This document shows, in pieces, positions 1-8,440 of a stretch of 15,199 bases of DNA (position 1 is the first letter of the stretch; the number at the start of each line of letters is the position of its first letter). Source of the DNA: Zygnema cylindricum. Lineage: Eukaryota > Streptophyta > Zygnematophyceae > Zygnematales > Zygnemataceae. The stretch lies in assembly GCA_037447655.1 (NCBI GenBank), contig JBBHKE010000963.1, forward strand, positions 239,619-254,817, in the 5' to 3' direction. The notes under the pieces were generated by a model that was not told the origin of the DNA, made no database searches, and worked only from the letters and a program-made list of their open reading frames with translations. Position numbers and translations under genes: made by a program.

Positions 1-245
1 CAAGACATAACCACTTGGGTGGAGGCGCTCCACCCAAGTGCTTATGTCTCCGCCTACCTCGCTAACGAAGCGCCTACTTCTGATCTTATGTTAGCCTGCC
101 AGCTACAAAAGAGGGCCTAGGAACCTCTTAGCATTAGAATAAAAGACATTACAAGAAAAGGTTTTTGAGTGCTACTCTATCATGCCGTACCATGCCGTAC
201 CATGCCGATCCATGTTTTAAAACATTATATGGAGTGAAAAGCAGA
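1..245. repeat. Left arm of a perfect 245-base mirror repeat (reversed, not complemented)
   Basis: Read backwards from 245 to 1 without complementing, this segment is identical to 386-630 read forwards. The rule is that base x equals base 631-x. I compared all 245 positions and found no mismatch; agreement stops at 246/385. The left end is cut by the window edge, so the arm may continue outward. The partner segment is the 5' part of transposon copy A, whose polarity agrees with copies B, C, D, E and H, so this arm is the one in the wrong polarity. It contains mirrored versions of the copy A hairpin and of its GCCGTACCAT iterations. No gene is visible. A biological origin is doubtful because DNA synthesis cannot copy a strand in parallel orientation. 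Confidence 0.97.
4..48. repeat. Hairpin, mirror image of the copy A hairpin
   Basis: A GACATAA...TTATGTC outer stem encloses an inner stem CACTTGGGTGGAG / CTCCACCCAAGTG around a GCG centre. It is the exact mirror of the 583-627 hairpin; a mirrored inverted repeat is still an inverted repeat. It therefore gives no independent evidence of function. Confidence 0.9.
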
Positions 246-385
246 AAACGCCCCAACATACGAAGAGATATAGCCTTGTGAATATATCTTAAATTACACA
301 TATGTGGTGCTTGAAACCTTACAAAAGGAATACAAACAATATACAAAAGGAATACAAACAAAATGTCTAAGAGTGTAGTTACATC
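246..385. other. Non-symmetric spacer between the mirror arms
   Basis: This 140-base centre does not follow the mirror rule. It holds a two-copy 22 bp tandem repeat (320-341 and 342-363, unit TACAAAAGGAATACAAACAA plus two variable bases). It also contains the left end of copy A at 371, so the mirror symmetry begins 15 bases inside that element. No coding signal was seen. Confidence 0.75.
320..363. repeat. Two-copy 22 bp tandem duplication
   Basis: Units 320-341 and 342-363 differ only near their last bases. The repeat lies just outside the left end of copy A and in the spacer of the mirror repeat. It looks like a recent slippage or insertion-associated duplication. Confidence 0.85.
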
Positions 386-423
386 AGACGAAAAGTGAGG
401 TATATTACAAAATTTTGTACCTA

Positions 424-450
424 GCCGTACCATGCCGTACCATGCCGTAC
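424..450. repeat. GCCGTACCAT decamer iterations
   Basis: The decamer GCCGTACCAT occurs in tandem (two full units plus GCCGTAC), ~55 bases inside copy A. The mirrored counterpart sits at 181-207. Copy D has a single related motif near 13045-13065 on the minus strand, so the iteration seems to be an expansion within copy A. Confidence 0.8.
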
Positions 451-582
451 TATCTCATCGTGAGTTTTTGGAAAAGAACATTACAGAAAATAAGATTACG
501 ATTCTCCAAGGATCCGGGAGAAAACATCGACCGTCCGATTGTATTCTAGTCTTCATCCGCGAAGCAATCGCTCCATCCGCCT

Positions 583-627
583 CTGTATTCGTGAACCCAC
601 CTCGCGGAGGTGGGTTCACCAATACAG
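583..627. repeat. Copy A internal hairpin
   Basis: The inner stem TGAACCCACCTC / GAGGTGGGTTCA surrounds a GCG centre. The outer stem CTGTATT / AATACAG is separated from it by a 2x2 mismatch. Its centre lies 234 bases from the left end of the element. It equals the family hairpin by position, and by stem sequence also resembles copies D and E. Confidence 0.92.
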
Positions 628-1070
628 AACCTGTAAAATCGCTACACGTGGACTATAATCACGTGCGACGAAGAAAAACTAGAATTTTCACACGTCCCCG
701 AAATCACGTGCCGTCGGACAGGGTGACCGTAAAATCTTTGCCGAAAAGAAGTACGGATTTTGCCTTCCAAAAGACATACGGTTTTTGTCCTACTTCCAGC
801 TCCATGGTTTCGCGCGCTATTTTTTGTCGTTTTTGTTTTGCAGTCAATGTAAAGGAAATAGAAGACTAATGAAAGTCAACAAAGTGAAGGGGATTTTGAG
901 GTACATTGACACAGTACCCTTGCGAAGTACACGACCGTAATACGGAAGTACGGATTTTCAAACGAACATGGTCGGTTTTCAAATCTTTGACAATTTTAGA
1001 GATTTGATCGTTAACTTACGTGGAACCACTCAAATCGAAACACGTATATGAAAACTTGTTTACAGACGCT

Positions 1071-1172
1071 ACGCTATGTAACCGAGGCCTACGCGATGTT
1101 ACCGAGGCCTCTATATTACAGAAATTTTGCTGTCCGTACTATTACAGAGACAGAAATTTTGCTGTCTGTACT
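1071..1172. repeat. Duplicated subterminal segments of copy A
   Basis: There are two tandem duplications. A 20 bp unit (1071-1090 and 1091-1110) ends in ACCGAGGCCT. A second unit (1115-1140 and 1141-1172) contains GAAATTTTGCTGTC and differs by a 6-base insertion. Copy D keeps a single version of each (near 11530-11590), so the duplications arose in the copy A lineage. Confidence 0.8.
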
Positions 1173-1206
1173 ATTACATAGACCTCCTGATGTAACCATA
1201 CCCTAA

Positions 1207-1899
1207 GAATTAGAATTTATACTAATAAATTCTACTATTGCCTGCAAAACCAATCATAACACTACATAATACGCAACGGTATTGTATAATTGTACTACAA
1301 AAGTAATCTAACCTAGTACATGATGTAAGCTAAATTAACTGACAGTACTTCTAATGTTCCGTACGCACAATCAAACCCTCTTTGTATAATTGTGACTAAT
1401 CTTGACTGTATACACTAATAATTTAACGTAAGTAAGACAAATTAACTTTTTATAAAAAGTGCCACCAACATAAACATTGTATGACAAATCTCCACTATGT
1501 CAATGTGGTCATATTGTTTGTTTCTGTTTGTATTATGTCAGACCATTCTTACCTATCAAACGGTGTGCTATGGTTTTACCGTTTATGCCATTGCGGGAAT
1601 TTCTCGACACATGAGGGTCGTTTGATCGTGAACTCTGTGTAATCTTCGCGCGACGCGCGTCAAACGATGATGTACCTTGTTCAGTAGATTTTTGTACAAT
1701 GATAGTACATCTTTAAGTCTTATCACAAGAATTTGCCCGACCAGTTGGGATAGACTTCATTAATCGAGAACCATGGAAATCATTATTTCTAATCCATAGA
1801 GCTACAGTAGAGTTATTTTTTAACACATTAAAAAGTTATAATTCACAGTCTTTTTATGTATGATTTGACCAAATTATTTGTTAATTTGGAAGTATGATG
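1207..1899. other. Unassigned AT-rich stretch with two small palindromes
   Basis: I see no gene or transposon end here. It holds an 8 bp stem hairpin at 1212-1233 (AGAATTTA / TAAATTCT, loop TACTAA) and a CG-alternating palindrome at 1647-1659. Part of it may belong to the left side of repeat R1, but I could not align it to the R2 flank. Confidence 0.5.
1647..1659. repeat. CG-alternating palindrome CGCGCGACGCGCG
   Basis: Two CGCGCG arms surround a single A, strikingly GC-rich in an AT-rich setting. CGTTTGA (1619-1625) and TCAAACG (1661-1667) add a possible outer pairing. Such sequences can adopt cruciform or Z-DNA; any role here is unknown. Confidence 0.7.
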
Positions 1900-2470
1900 A
1901 TTTTTAACCAAACGGTACTAATAATTGTTCCTACGGTACAAGTGCCATACGTAGTCTTCGAATTACACCTGACTTGCACCTTGTTTGAATTGGAGTTTCA
2001 TATCGACATTGACTAGGAAATGATATCATCGACGTCCCATTGTGACCTAAGATTCTTAACCTCGTGAAAGTCCAAAACTATGTGGGCACTTGTCCAATGT
2101 TGTAGTATGGTGAATTCTAACTTGGTGATGGAGCTAACCGTTGACGTTAAGAAACTGCCAAATTAACAAAGATAAAAAAAAACATATGAAGGGTATTGTA
2201 CCTTACACTTCACCTTTCAATAAGAATGACTCGAGGGGGGTCAACTTTCACAGATCAAAAAGGGTTGCAAATTTATTTTTCGCATTGGGTTCCTATAATA
2301 GCGCCTTGCGATATATTTGCTACGTATCACTACTGTAGTTTAGAATGTCTTTTTAGCACATTTCGGAGCTTTCGGATTTTACCTTAGAGTACTAAAGTAC
2401 ATGTACTACTAAAGAACCTAAATTTTCAAGTATGCAAATGTACAAATTATGTGTAAGGAATACACCATCA
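1900..2470 (+). repeat. R1: divergent long direct repeat (partner R2 at ~9640-10490)
   Basis: Two blocks align with R2 in the same order and strand. About 1925-2115 matches ~9672-9860 (shared GCTTC/TCTTCGAATTAC and TTCTTAACC-CGTGA segments). About 2245-2470 matches ~10265-10490 (shared GGGTTGCAAATTTATT and TAGTTTAAAATGT-like segments). R2 carries about 250 extra bases between the blocks. The repeats are too diverged for me to define termini. No coding potential is shared between the two copies, so they look like an old duplicated element or segment. R1 ends where fold-back element P begins. Confidence 0.7.
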
Positions 2471-2689
2471 CACGACGAATCCTATGCGATATTCGATATG
2501 ACACTCCCTAATATAATGTACGGGCGAGAAATGCAATTTTTTTTCGATATGCATGAAATCCGCATCATAAATCGTGCGAGCGGTTCCCATATTGTACCGC
2601 GACTAGAATTGCGTGCGATCATTTCGTGCGACTTTCATTTCTCCTTCGGGTAGTGCGGAACTTTCACAGTGAAATTTCGGGTTTTTGTG

Positions 2690-3880
2690 TTTCGGGGCGA
2701 GGGATGGGGGGAGAGGGAGAGGATAGGCCAAGAGGGAGAGGATAGGTGTAGAGGGAGAGGATAGGGGGAGAGGGAGAGGATAAGGGGAGAGGGAGAGGAT
2801 AGGGAACGACAGATTGTTGGCCAGGTGTAGGTGGGAGAGAAATAGAAAATGGGAGAGGGAGAGGGAGGGAGAAGAGGGTTGGGGGGGGGAAAGGGATGGA
2901 GCGAGGGAGAGACATGGAAAGAGTGTGGGAGGGATGGAGGGAGGGGGGGAGGGGAAGGGGGGGAGGGGGAGGCAAAGGAGGAAGGGGAAAGAGATGGGAG
3001 AAGGAGCTGAGGAGTTTCACCATGGACTGCCATAGACCAAGATTGAAAAAAATTTTTCTATTTTTTTTAAGCAATTATTTGATGTCCTTTCTGAAGAACC
3101 AAGGGGGAAGGTGAGGGAACGGGGGGGAGGGAAGGAGACGTGGAGAAGAGGTGGAGGGGAGGGGGAAGGATGGGATGGAAGGGGGAGTGGAAGGGAAGGA
3201 AGGGCAAGGAGTCCCTGATATCTCTGTCTCAGAAAAAAGTCTTTTGCACCTTTTAGATTTTAATCAACTAGGGGGGAGAGGAGAGGGGGAGTGGGGGAGA
3301 GGGGAGGGGAGGGGGGGGGGGGAGGGCTGAGGGATGGGAGAGGGGGAGGGCGAGGGAGGGATGGGTAGGAGGAAGAGTGGTGCAAGGGAGAAGGGGAGAA
3401 AGAGGGGAAGGAGAGGGGAATAGGGGGGTAGAGGATGGAATGGGTTGGCCACCAGCTCAATTATGGAATGGAAACTTTCTCAAAAACAAAAATTCTCAAA
3501 AAAAGAAATTACAACCGTAATAATAGTAAATGACAAAACTTAGGAGAGAGAGAGAGAAAAAGACGGAGAGAAATAAAGAAGGCCTCCCTTGGTTTATATG
3601 GGGTAAGGGAGAGGGAATTGCGGGGAAGGGAGGAGAAAGAAGGGAAGAATGGAGAAAAAATAGGGGGTGGATGGAGAGGAAATAATGGGGGAAAGGGGTA
3701 GGGGGAAGAGATTCAAAGCAAGGGGTGGAGGGAGAACGAATAGGGAGAAAGAGAGAGGAAATAAACGGGGAAGGGAGGAGAAAAACGGGGGGAGGGAGAG
3801 GAAATAGGGTGGAAGGGAGAAACAATGTTGGGGAAGGGAGAAAACGTACAGGGGTGAAGGGAGAGGAAAGAGGGAGGAAA
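2690..3880. repeat. Polypurine (GGGAGA-type) tract on the + strand
   Basis: The + strand is dominated by G and A in degenerate GGGAGAGGA-like units. It is broken by short mixed segments at ~3010-3110, ~3215-3270 and ~3455-3540. Runs of five to ten G are frequent (for example 2935-2975 and 3310-3322), giving strong G-quadruplex and triplex potential. The long open frames here on both strands are low-complexity artefacts. Confidence 0.9.
2712..2806. repeat. Five tandem copies of a 19 bp purine minisatellite
   Basis: Units start at 2712, 2731, 2750, 2769 and 2788. Each begins AGAGGGAGAGGATAGG (the fourth has TAAG), and only the last three bases vary (CCA, TGT, GGG, GGG, GAA). This is the most regular part of the tract. 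Confidence 0.93.
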
Positions 3881-3968
3881 TGATTTAGATAGACAAAAAA
3901 CAGGGAAGAAAAAATTGAGAAAAAACAGAAAATTAAAAATAGAGCTTCAGTTTCAAAAATAGATAAAA

Positions 3969-4056
3969 CGTACGGAAAAGTTTTTAGAACTCTTTAATTA
4001 TTTGTTTTGTTTCGTACGGAAAAGGTTTTAGAAATTCTTTAATTTTTTGTTTTATT
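3969..4056. repeat. Two-copy 44 bp tandem duplication at the centre of element P
   Basis: Units 3969-4012 and 4013-4056 both begin CGTACGGAAAAG and continue through TTTAGAA and CTTTAATT to TTGTTTT. They lie in the A/T-rich centre (3890-4260) between the purine and pyrimidine halves. No gene is visible there. Confidence 0.85.
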
Positions 4057-4261
4057 TCAATTTTCCCTTTTCTCTATTTCCATTAATTACGGATAAAAAA
4101 AAAACCGTATTGTGTTTAAATAAAAAAACTGAAAAAAAAACCAAACAAACAATAAATTTAGTTGATGAATAAATAAAAAACAATGCGGAAAAAATGGAAA
4201 TAAATAAATAAATAAAAAAAAAAAACATACTAAAAAGGGTGGCATTGACAAAGCGGAAAAA

Positions 4262-4655
4262 ACCTGTCCTCCCCCTCCCCCACCTCCTCCTCCTCCTCCT
4301 CCCCCCTCCTCCTCCCCGCCCCCTCTCCTTCCCCATATTGGTTAACATGCCCATAACAATCTGACGATTAATCCGATTTGTCTACGGTCTGGAGCATCAA
4401 CTGCCCTTTGCTGCCTTCCTCCAACCCTAAAAAAAATTTTATCTCCATTTCCTTTCATTCCCTTTCCCGATCCACCTGTTTTCCATCCCGCCTTTCACTC
4501 CTCCCACTTCTTTTCCCCACTTTTCTCTCCTCCCCCCACTGCTTCACTCCCCTCTCTTCCCCCCACTCCTTCCCTCCCTTCCCTCTCTTCCCCGCTCTCC
4601 TTCCCTCCCTTCCCTCTCTCCCCCCCCCTATCCCGCTCCGTATAGCAAAATTCCT
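4262..4655. repeat. Polypyrimidine tract on the + strand, right half of element P
   Basis: C/T-rich sequence with a (CTC)n-like microsatellite at ~4283-4305 and then CCCTTCCCTCTCTTCC-like units. It is the inverted counterpart of the 2690-3880 purine tract, though much shorter. The centre-right is interrupted at ~4330-4450 by mixed sequence. Confidence 0.85.
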
Positions 4656-4844
4656 AAAATCTCCCTCAGCAAATGTTTCGACGGTTTAAAGAAAACAGTC
4701 GCACGAAATGCTCGTACGAAATTTTATTTTGTGGCATAGTACGGGAAACCATCGTACGAAATGCGTATTTTAAATATAGATTTTACGAAATATGCGCACT
4801 TTTAACGAAGTAACATTTGGAGCGTCATATCGATTTATTTCTTT

Positions 4845-4868
4845 AAAAAAAAAAAAAAAAAAAAAAAA
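4845..4868. repeat. A24 homopolymer
   Basis: 24 consecutive A residues lie within the right arm of element P, at a point where the left arm has no equivalent. It is probably slippage expansion. It is not accompanied by a retroposon-like body upstream. Confidence 0.9.
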
Positions 4869-4905
4869 CATAAATCGAGCGATTAAAATATCGCGTATCG
4901 AGGGA

Positions 4906-5589
4906 AATTTAAAAACGGCGTCTCACGTATCGACAAATTGCCAATTCCGACAGCTCCTACGGTACTTGCAGAAAACGACAAATTTCTTTCGTACAACTAT
5001 ATAAGACGCCGGAAACAACTGTTTTTCACAGTTATATCGTTGGTTTTTTGACGTCACAAGAAGTCGCAAAAAATTGCACTGAGGTTCGATGCGCAGTTCC
5101 AGTTTCATTTAATTTCCAAGTGCCAGCCGCCAGTTTCGGAAAGGATCCACATTCCAATAGTGTGGCAGCGACTACGACTTTCACTCTGAAAAAACGTGTC
5201 TCGTGACGTGACGACGGAGTATTTTTACGCAGCTACACCGCCCACCTTTATTAGAGTTTATATCATTAATTCGGTCGCAACTTTTTTTGGACAAAATGGA
5301 AAAATAGTGTTACAATAAGATTTTATTGAAATGGACTACCTGCCACTTCTCCATGCACTATATTAGCATTGGTGAATTTAAATTTCGTATTAACGCCAAT
5401 AAATAAGTAACGTCAACGAGGGGCGGTGTGCTTAACCGTAATCAATACTCTACAATAGTTTAGTACCGATTTCTTTATTTAGACCTAGTGGCCCGATTTA
5501 TCCTTTCTTTATATTTCGAAACAAATCTGAGTGTCCTTACGACGACGTCAAATGACACTTTTTACATATTTTTGTATATAATAAAAAGA
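4906..5589. other. Unassigned stretch
   Basis: Mixed-composition sequence between element P and the F/H complex. I found no gene, terminal repeat or RNA gene. The frames at 4923-5108 and 4792-5004 are short and unrecognised. Confidence 0.5.
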
Positions 5590-5648
5590 AGTGATCGTAC
5601 GGACTAGCACATTACATGCGGTAAAACTTCTGAATACCTACTGAATTA

Positions 5649-6416
5649 GGGTGACGTTCCATTAGACGAAAAGTGGGGTTCGTTACTGGACGCCGTACGT
5701 TTTCGTACATCGCCGTACAGAGACGTACCAGATTATTTTTTTGTCGGACGAAACATCGTTACTGGAGAGCTGTCGGGAAGCTCCAATGATGTAGGCGTAA
5801 TTCCAAACCGTTGTATGTTTCACTTTTTGAGATCCGCGAAGCAATCGAGCACATCATCCAGTGGGCCTCAACTCTCCTCGCCGAGGAGAGTTAGGGCCCA
5901 CTAGATGATTTCCATTCATTACCATTGGTACACGTGAAAAGGAAAATAAAAATCTACGGTGTACAAGCGATCGCAGGCCTGCACGTCGTACATGTAATGT
6001 GCCTCGTCGTACATGTCATGTGCCTCCTGCCACGTTGAATGCAGGTCAGGTGAAAATATCCTCGCACGCTCCGTCTGACATCCACCGACATTTAAAGCTT
6101 GCCGCGACCTTCAAGGTTTGTCGCGTCTTTTTGCCATTCCGTTTCGAAATTATGATTTCCATTTTCAAAATCAAAATCTAGCCAAAAACTTTATGTACAA
6201 ATCATTAATTACCTCCGGTGGTACAAAAATTTCGTACAGATATTCCGTTTGTAGATTTTTTTCAAGATTTTTGAAATCTAGACTCTAGCCTACGTGGCGC
6301 CAATCATAATTGAGTAAAATTTGTTACTAGGCCAACACAATGGAGCGGACTTCCAGTAAACGCTGCTAGTAGACTTGTCCGTACATTTACTGGGACCGCC
6401 TAATGGAACGCCACCC
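5649..6416 (+). mobile_element. Copy H: 768 bp TTA-flanked Harbinger-like non-autonomous transposon
   Basis: The left end GGGTGACGTTCCATTAGACG and the reverse complement of the right end GGGTGGCGTTCCATTAGGCG differ at two of 20 positions. TTA flanks both ends (5646-5648 and 6417-6419). This is the best-preserved element of the window. It contains the family box ATCCGCGAAGCAATCG (5832-5847), a hairpin (5853-5909) and GTACACGTG just downstream. There is no transposase, so it would depend on an autonomous relative. It appears inserted inside the left arm of inverted repeat F, because the sequence before 5646 resembles the continuation of F's right arm. Confidence 0.92.
5853..5909. repeat. Copy H internal hairpin
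   Basis: The inner stem AACTCTCCTCG / CGAGGAGAGTT (5870-5880 and 5882-5892) surrounds a single C. Bulges separate it from AGTGGGCC / GGGCCCACT and ATCATC / GATGAT outer stems. The centre is 232 bases from the left end. The stem sequence is unrelated to that of copy A although the position is the same. Confidence 0.92.
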
Positions 6417-6419
6417 TTA

Positions 6420-7640
6420 GTGTAAGGGTAATGCTAATCGCAGAGACGGTTTTTGCTGCACGCAGGTAATTGTCAGAAATTGTACATTTGAAGTACATTT
6501 TCGTACAAGCTACGTACCTTTAATTTCAGATTTGACGGTCAATCCGTCAAACAACTTTGCCCGGCGAAATATTACAACAGCAGTTAAAAAATTGTCGCGC
6601 TTGCGAACGTTGACCGTCAAAAAAAAAAATCAATTCACACGGCCGGCCAAGGTTTACTGTAACAAAACTGCGGCAATCACATATAAATGAAATGGCTAGG
6701 CGCAAGTAGTTTCTCACTTTACGTGAGCTCCATACCGACATTTTACTTAGCCGCAAAAATGGAATCTAATCGCGAACCGTTACGCTGAACTTCGACACAA
6801 ATTAAAGGACGACGTCATATGTACAAATTAACTCGCATGAAATGAAATAAACTTCGCACCATAGTTCAAAAGTAAGTGAAAGTAGGCCCATACAATATGC
6901 CTATTGTATGCAAAACATACAATATGACCTTAAGACCAATATAATATTCAGACCTATTCGGACCAATTAAAACATTCGGGCGAAATATTTTAATTTAAAC
7001 CGTCAGATTCGGACGCTCGGACGGTCTCTAATCAAAGTAGCGATCTAAGAAGATCACACGGAAAGCCCACAACACAACTAACGTTAAAGGCGCCCATCAA
7101 GGGCCTACTATAAAACGCCTACTTTTGACCTATGTTTCGTACAATATGAAAAAGCATACCCTCCTAAAAATATTTTGTACAAAGTTTATTTCGTTTCGTG
7201 CGAGTTAATTTATACATATGACGTCATCCTTTAATTTGTGTCCAAGTTCATCGTAACGGTTCGCAATTAGATCCCATTTTTACGACTAAGTTAAATGTCG
7301 GTATGGAGCTCACGCGAAGTGAGAAACTACATGCGCGCATCCATTTTATTTATATGTGATTGTCGCAGTTTTGTTACAGTAAACCTTGCTCGGCCGTGTG
7401 AATTGTTTTTTTTTTTTACGCTCAATGTTTGCAAGCGCAACCCTTTTTTAACTGTCGTTACAATTTTTCGCCGAGCAAAGTTGTTTGACAGATTGACTGT
7501 CAAATCTGAACTTAAAGGTACGTAGCTTGTACAAAAATGTACTTCAAATGTACAATTTCTACCAACTACCTGCGCGTAGCTAAAATCGTCTCTGCGATTA
7601 GCAATTCCCTTAGCGTAAGTGACACTAACAGTGATGTTTA
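6420..7640. mobile_element. F: large inverted repeat (fold-back element)
   Basis: The left arm (6420-6888) and right arm (~7106-7640) are reverse complements over about 470-530 bases with good identity. Shared landmarks are TGCTAATCGCAGAGAC, CAAGCTACGTACC, GTTACAGTAAACC in the right arm, GTCGGTATGGAGCTCACG and GACGTCAT. The ~215 bp loop has no gene. The left arm lacks ~12 bases present near the right end. Both arms keep a short open frame (minus 6547-6756, plus 7295-7525), but differences between them fall freely at coding-changing positions, so these are not taken as genes. The right arm outer end resembles the sequence before copy H, suggesting that H split the left arm. Confidence 0.85.
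6889..6910. repeat. Small hairpin in the loop of F
   Basis: CATACAATA / TATTGTATG with loop TGCC. A third copy, CATACAATATG, follows at 6915-6925, so alternative pairings are possible. Confidence 0.85.
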
Positions 7641-7689
7641 ATCATACGTTTCTGTAATCGTACGGCTAACTCTATAGACCGGGTGGATT

Positions 7690-8354
7690 GAGTCGATGTT
7701 CCATCACGTGGAGTTCGTAAACACATGCTCTAAATTGGCTGGCGCCACGCAAGCTACGATCCGATAGTGAAAATCTTTCAGTTTTTTAGCACCGACAAAC
7801 TTAACTTTAAATCTTCACTTGCGTACCATGTACCTTCGTACTTCGACAGAACTTTTATACCTTTTGTTGTCGCCAGTGTTTATGCTAGCTCATTTTTTAG
7901 GGATTTTGTTTCCGAACATAACAAAATTCTTTTGGGAGAAATAGTGTGACGAACAAAAGTTATCGGAAATAGCGTGACGAAAAAATGTTACAAAAATTTG
8001 TTTTATTTTCGGTTTTATTTTGGAAAGCGCTTGTCATGTGCAAATCTTAAGATTTTTCGTTGATTTTGCATCATGACACGTAGCTTAATCGTCCAGCGTG
8101 TCATGATTTATTTTTGTGTATCTGCCAACCCACCTCGTCGAGGTGGGTTGACAGCTACTGAGAAAATTGAAGCGAACCCCTCGCAGATAAACATCCGACG
8201 ATCGGTATCACCTCCCATACCTTCAAAGAGTATCGGAAAGATTCTCTGTAATGTTGTTTTTCGTATAAAAACAAAATAAATGGTACGGTTCGGTACGGAT
8301 ACTCGCGAATTTTTGTAAACTACCGCACTTTTTGTACATCTATTAACATACAAG
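7690..8354 (-). mobile_element. Copy E: Harbinger-like element on the minus strand, same subfamily as C
   Basis: On the minus strand from 8354 the end reads CTTGTATGTTAATAGATG followed by AAAAAGTGCGGTA, a worn version of the family terminus. The inner sequence matches copy C for several hundred bases, including AACAACATTACA, a TTCGTCACG / TTTTGTT segment and ACATGGTAYGCAARTGAAG near the far end. The opposite end (7690 onward) contains GTTCCATCACG. The flanking trinucleotides (ATT, TAA) no longer match, so ends are approximate. The open frame at 8108-8353 crosses the hairpin and is not considered a gene. Confidence 0.75.
8122..8154. repeat. Copy E internal hairpin
   Basis: CAACCCACCTCG / CGAGGTGGGTTG around a single T, extended by CTG / CAG with one mismatch. 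The centre is 216 bases from the right-hand (minus-strand 5') end of copy E. The stem core AACCCACCTCG equals that of copy A, although the flanks are of a different subfamily. Confidence 0.92.
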
Positions 8355-8440
8355 TAAAAATGGTATTATTAGGGCCTACAAATTAATGTTACTTATACTA
8401 ATAATGAGCAACAATCTTCCATATAGTAATGATCCACTTA

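Larger units (their letters stand above)
386..630. repeat. Right arm of the perfect 245-base mirror repeat
   Basis: This is the partner of 1-245, with mirror axis between 315 and 316. It lies wholly inside transposon copy A and carries that element's iterated decamers, the ATCCGCGAAGCAATCGC box (557-573) and the hairpin. The other family copies match this arm in its given polarity at clearly less than full identity, so the mirrored copy derives from this particular copy A. Confidence 0.97.
371..1203 (+). mobile_element. Copy A: 833 bp PIF/Harbinger-like non-autonomous DNA transposon
   Basis: The left terminus GAGTGTAGTTACATCAG and the reverse complement of the right terminus, GGGTATGGTTACATCAG, match closely. 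TAA flanks both ends (368-370 and 1204-1206) as a target duplication. A TWA duplication with G-rich ends is typical of PIF/Harbinger elements and their MITEs; that assignment is inference, as no transposase is present. In order inside: GCCGTACCAT iterations (424-450), a conserved box (557-573), a hairpin (583-627), CACGTG sites, and duplicated subterminal segments near the right end. The open frame at 432-869 (145 codons) has no recognisable domain and crosses the hairpin, so I do not call it a gene. Copy D is its inverted relative. Confidence 0.85.
2475..4905. mobile_element. P: ~2.4 kb fold-back element with purine and pyrimidine halves
   Basis: The left flank (~2475-2700) and the reverse complement of the right flank (~4620-4905) align along their length. 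Landmarks are CGATATGACACTCC / CGATATGACGCTCC, a shared CATTTCGTGCGACT, and CGGGGCGAGGGAT / CGGAGCGGGAT running straight into the G-rich tract. The right arm carries an extra poly-A insertion. The left half is then almost pure purine and the right half pyrimidine, so much of the element could fold back on itself. No transposase or target duplication was recognised. Frames in the tracts translate as Pro/Ser or Gly/Arg-rich junk. Boundaries are approximate. Confidence 0.7.

Noticed and set aside
432-869. 145-codon open frame
   Set aside because: It lies inside copy A, crosses the hairpin and the mirrored segment, has no recognisable domain, and the frame is not conserved in copy D.
2635-3074. 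Pro/Ser-rich open frames of 132-136 codons on the minus strand and Gly/Arg-rich frames on the plus strand
   Set aside because: They are translations of the purine/pyrimidine simple-sequence tract, open in several frames at once.
4845-4868. Poly-A tail of a retroposon or transcript
   Set aside because: There is no retroposon body, polyadenylation context or target duplication. It lies in an arm of P as an expansion absent from the other arm.
71-7138. Similarity between 71-92 (CGCCTACTTCTGATCTTATG) and 7116-7136 (CGCCTACTTTTGACCTATG)
   Set aside because: Too short for the number of comparisons made. It could have suggested more sequence in reversed polarity, but no extension was found.
6547-7525. 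Pair of similar short frames sharing MSVWSSR and FICDCRSFVTVNL in the two arms of F
   Set aside because: They are similar because the arms are inverted copies. Differences between them change amino acids as readily as not, so there is no sign of protein selection.
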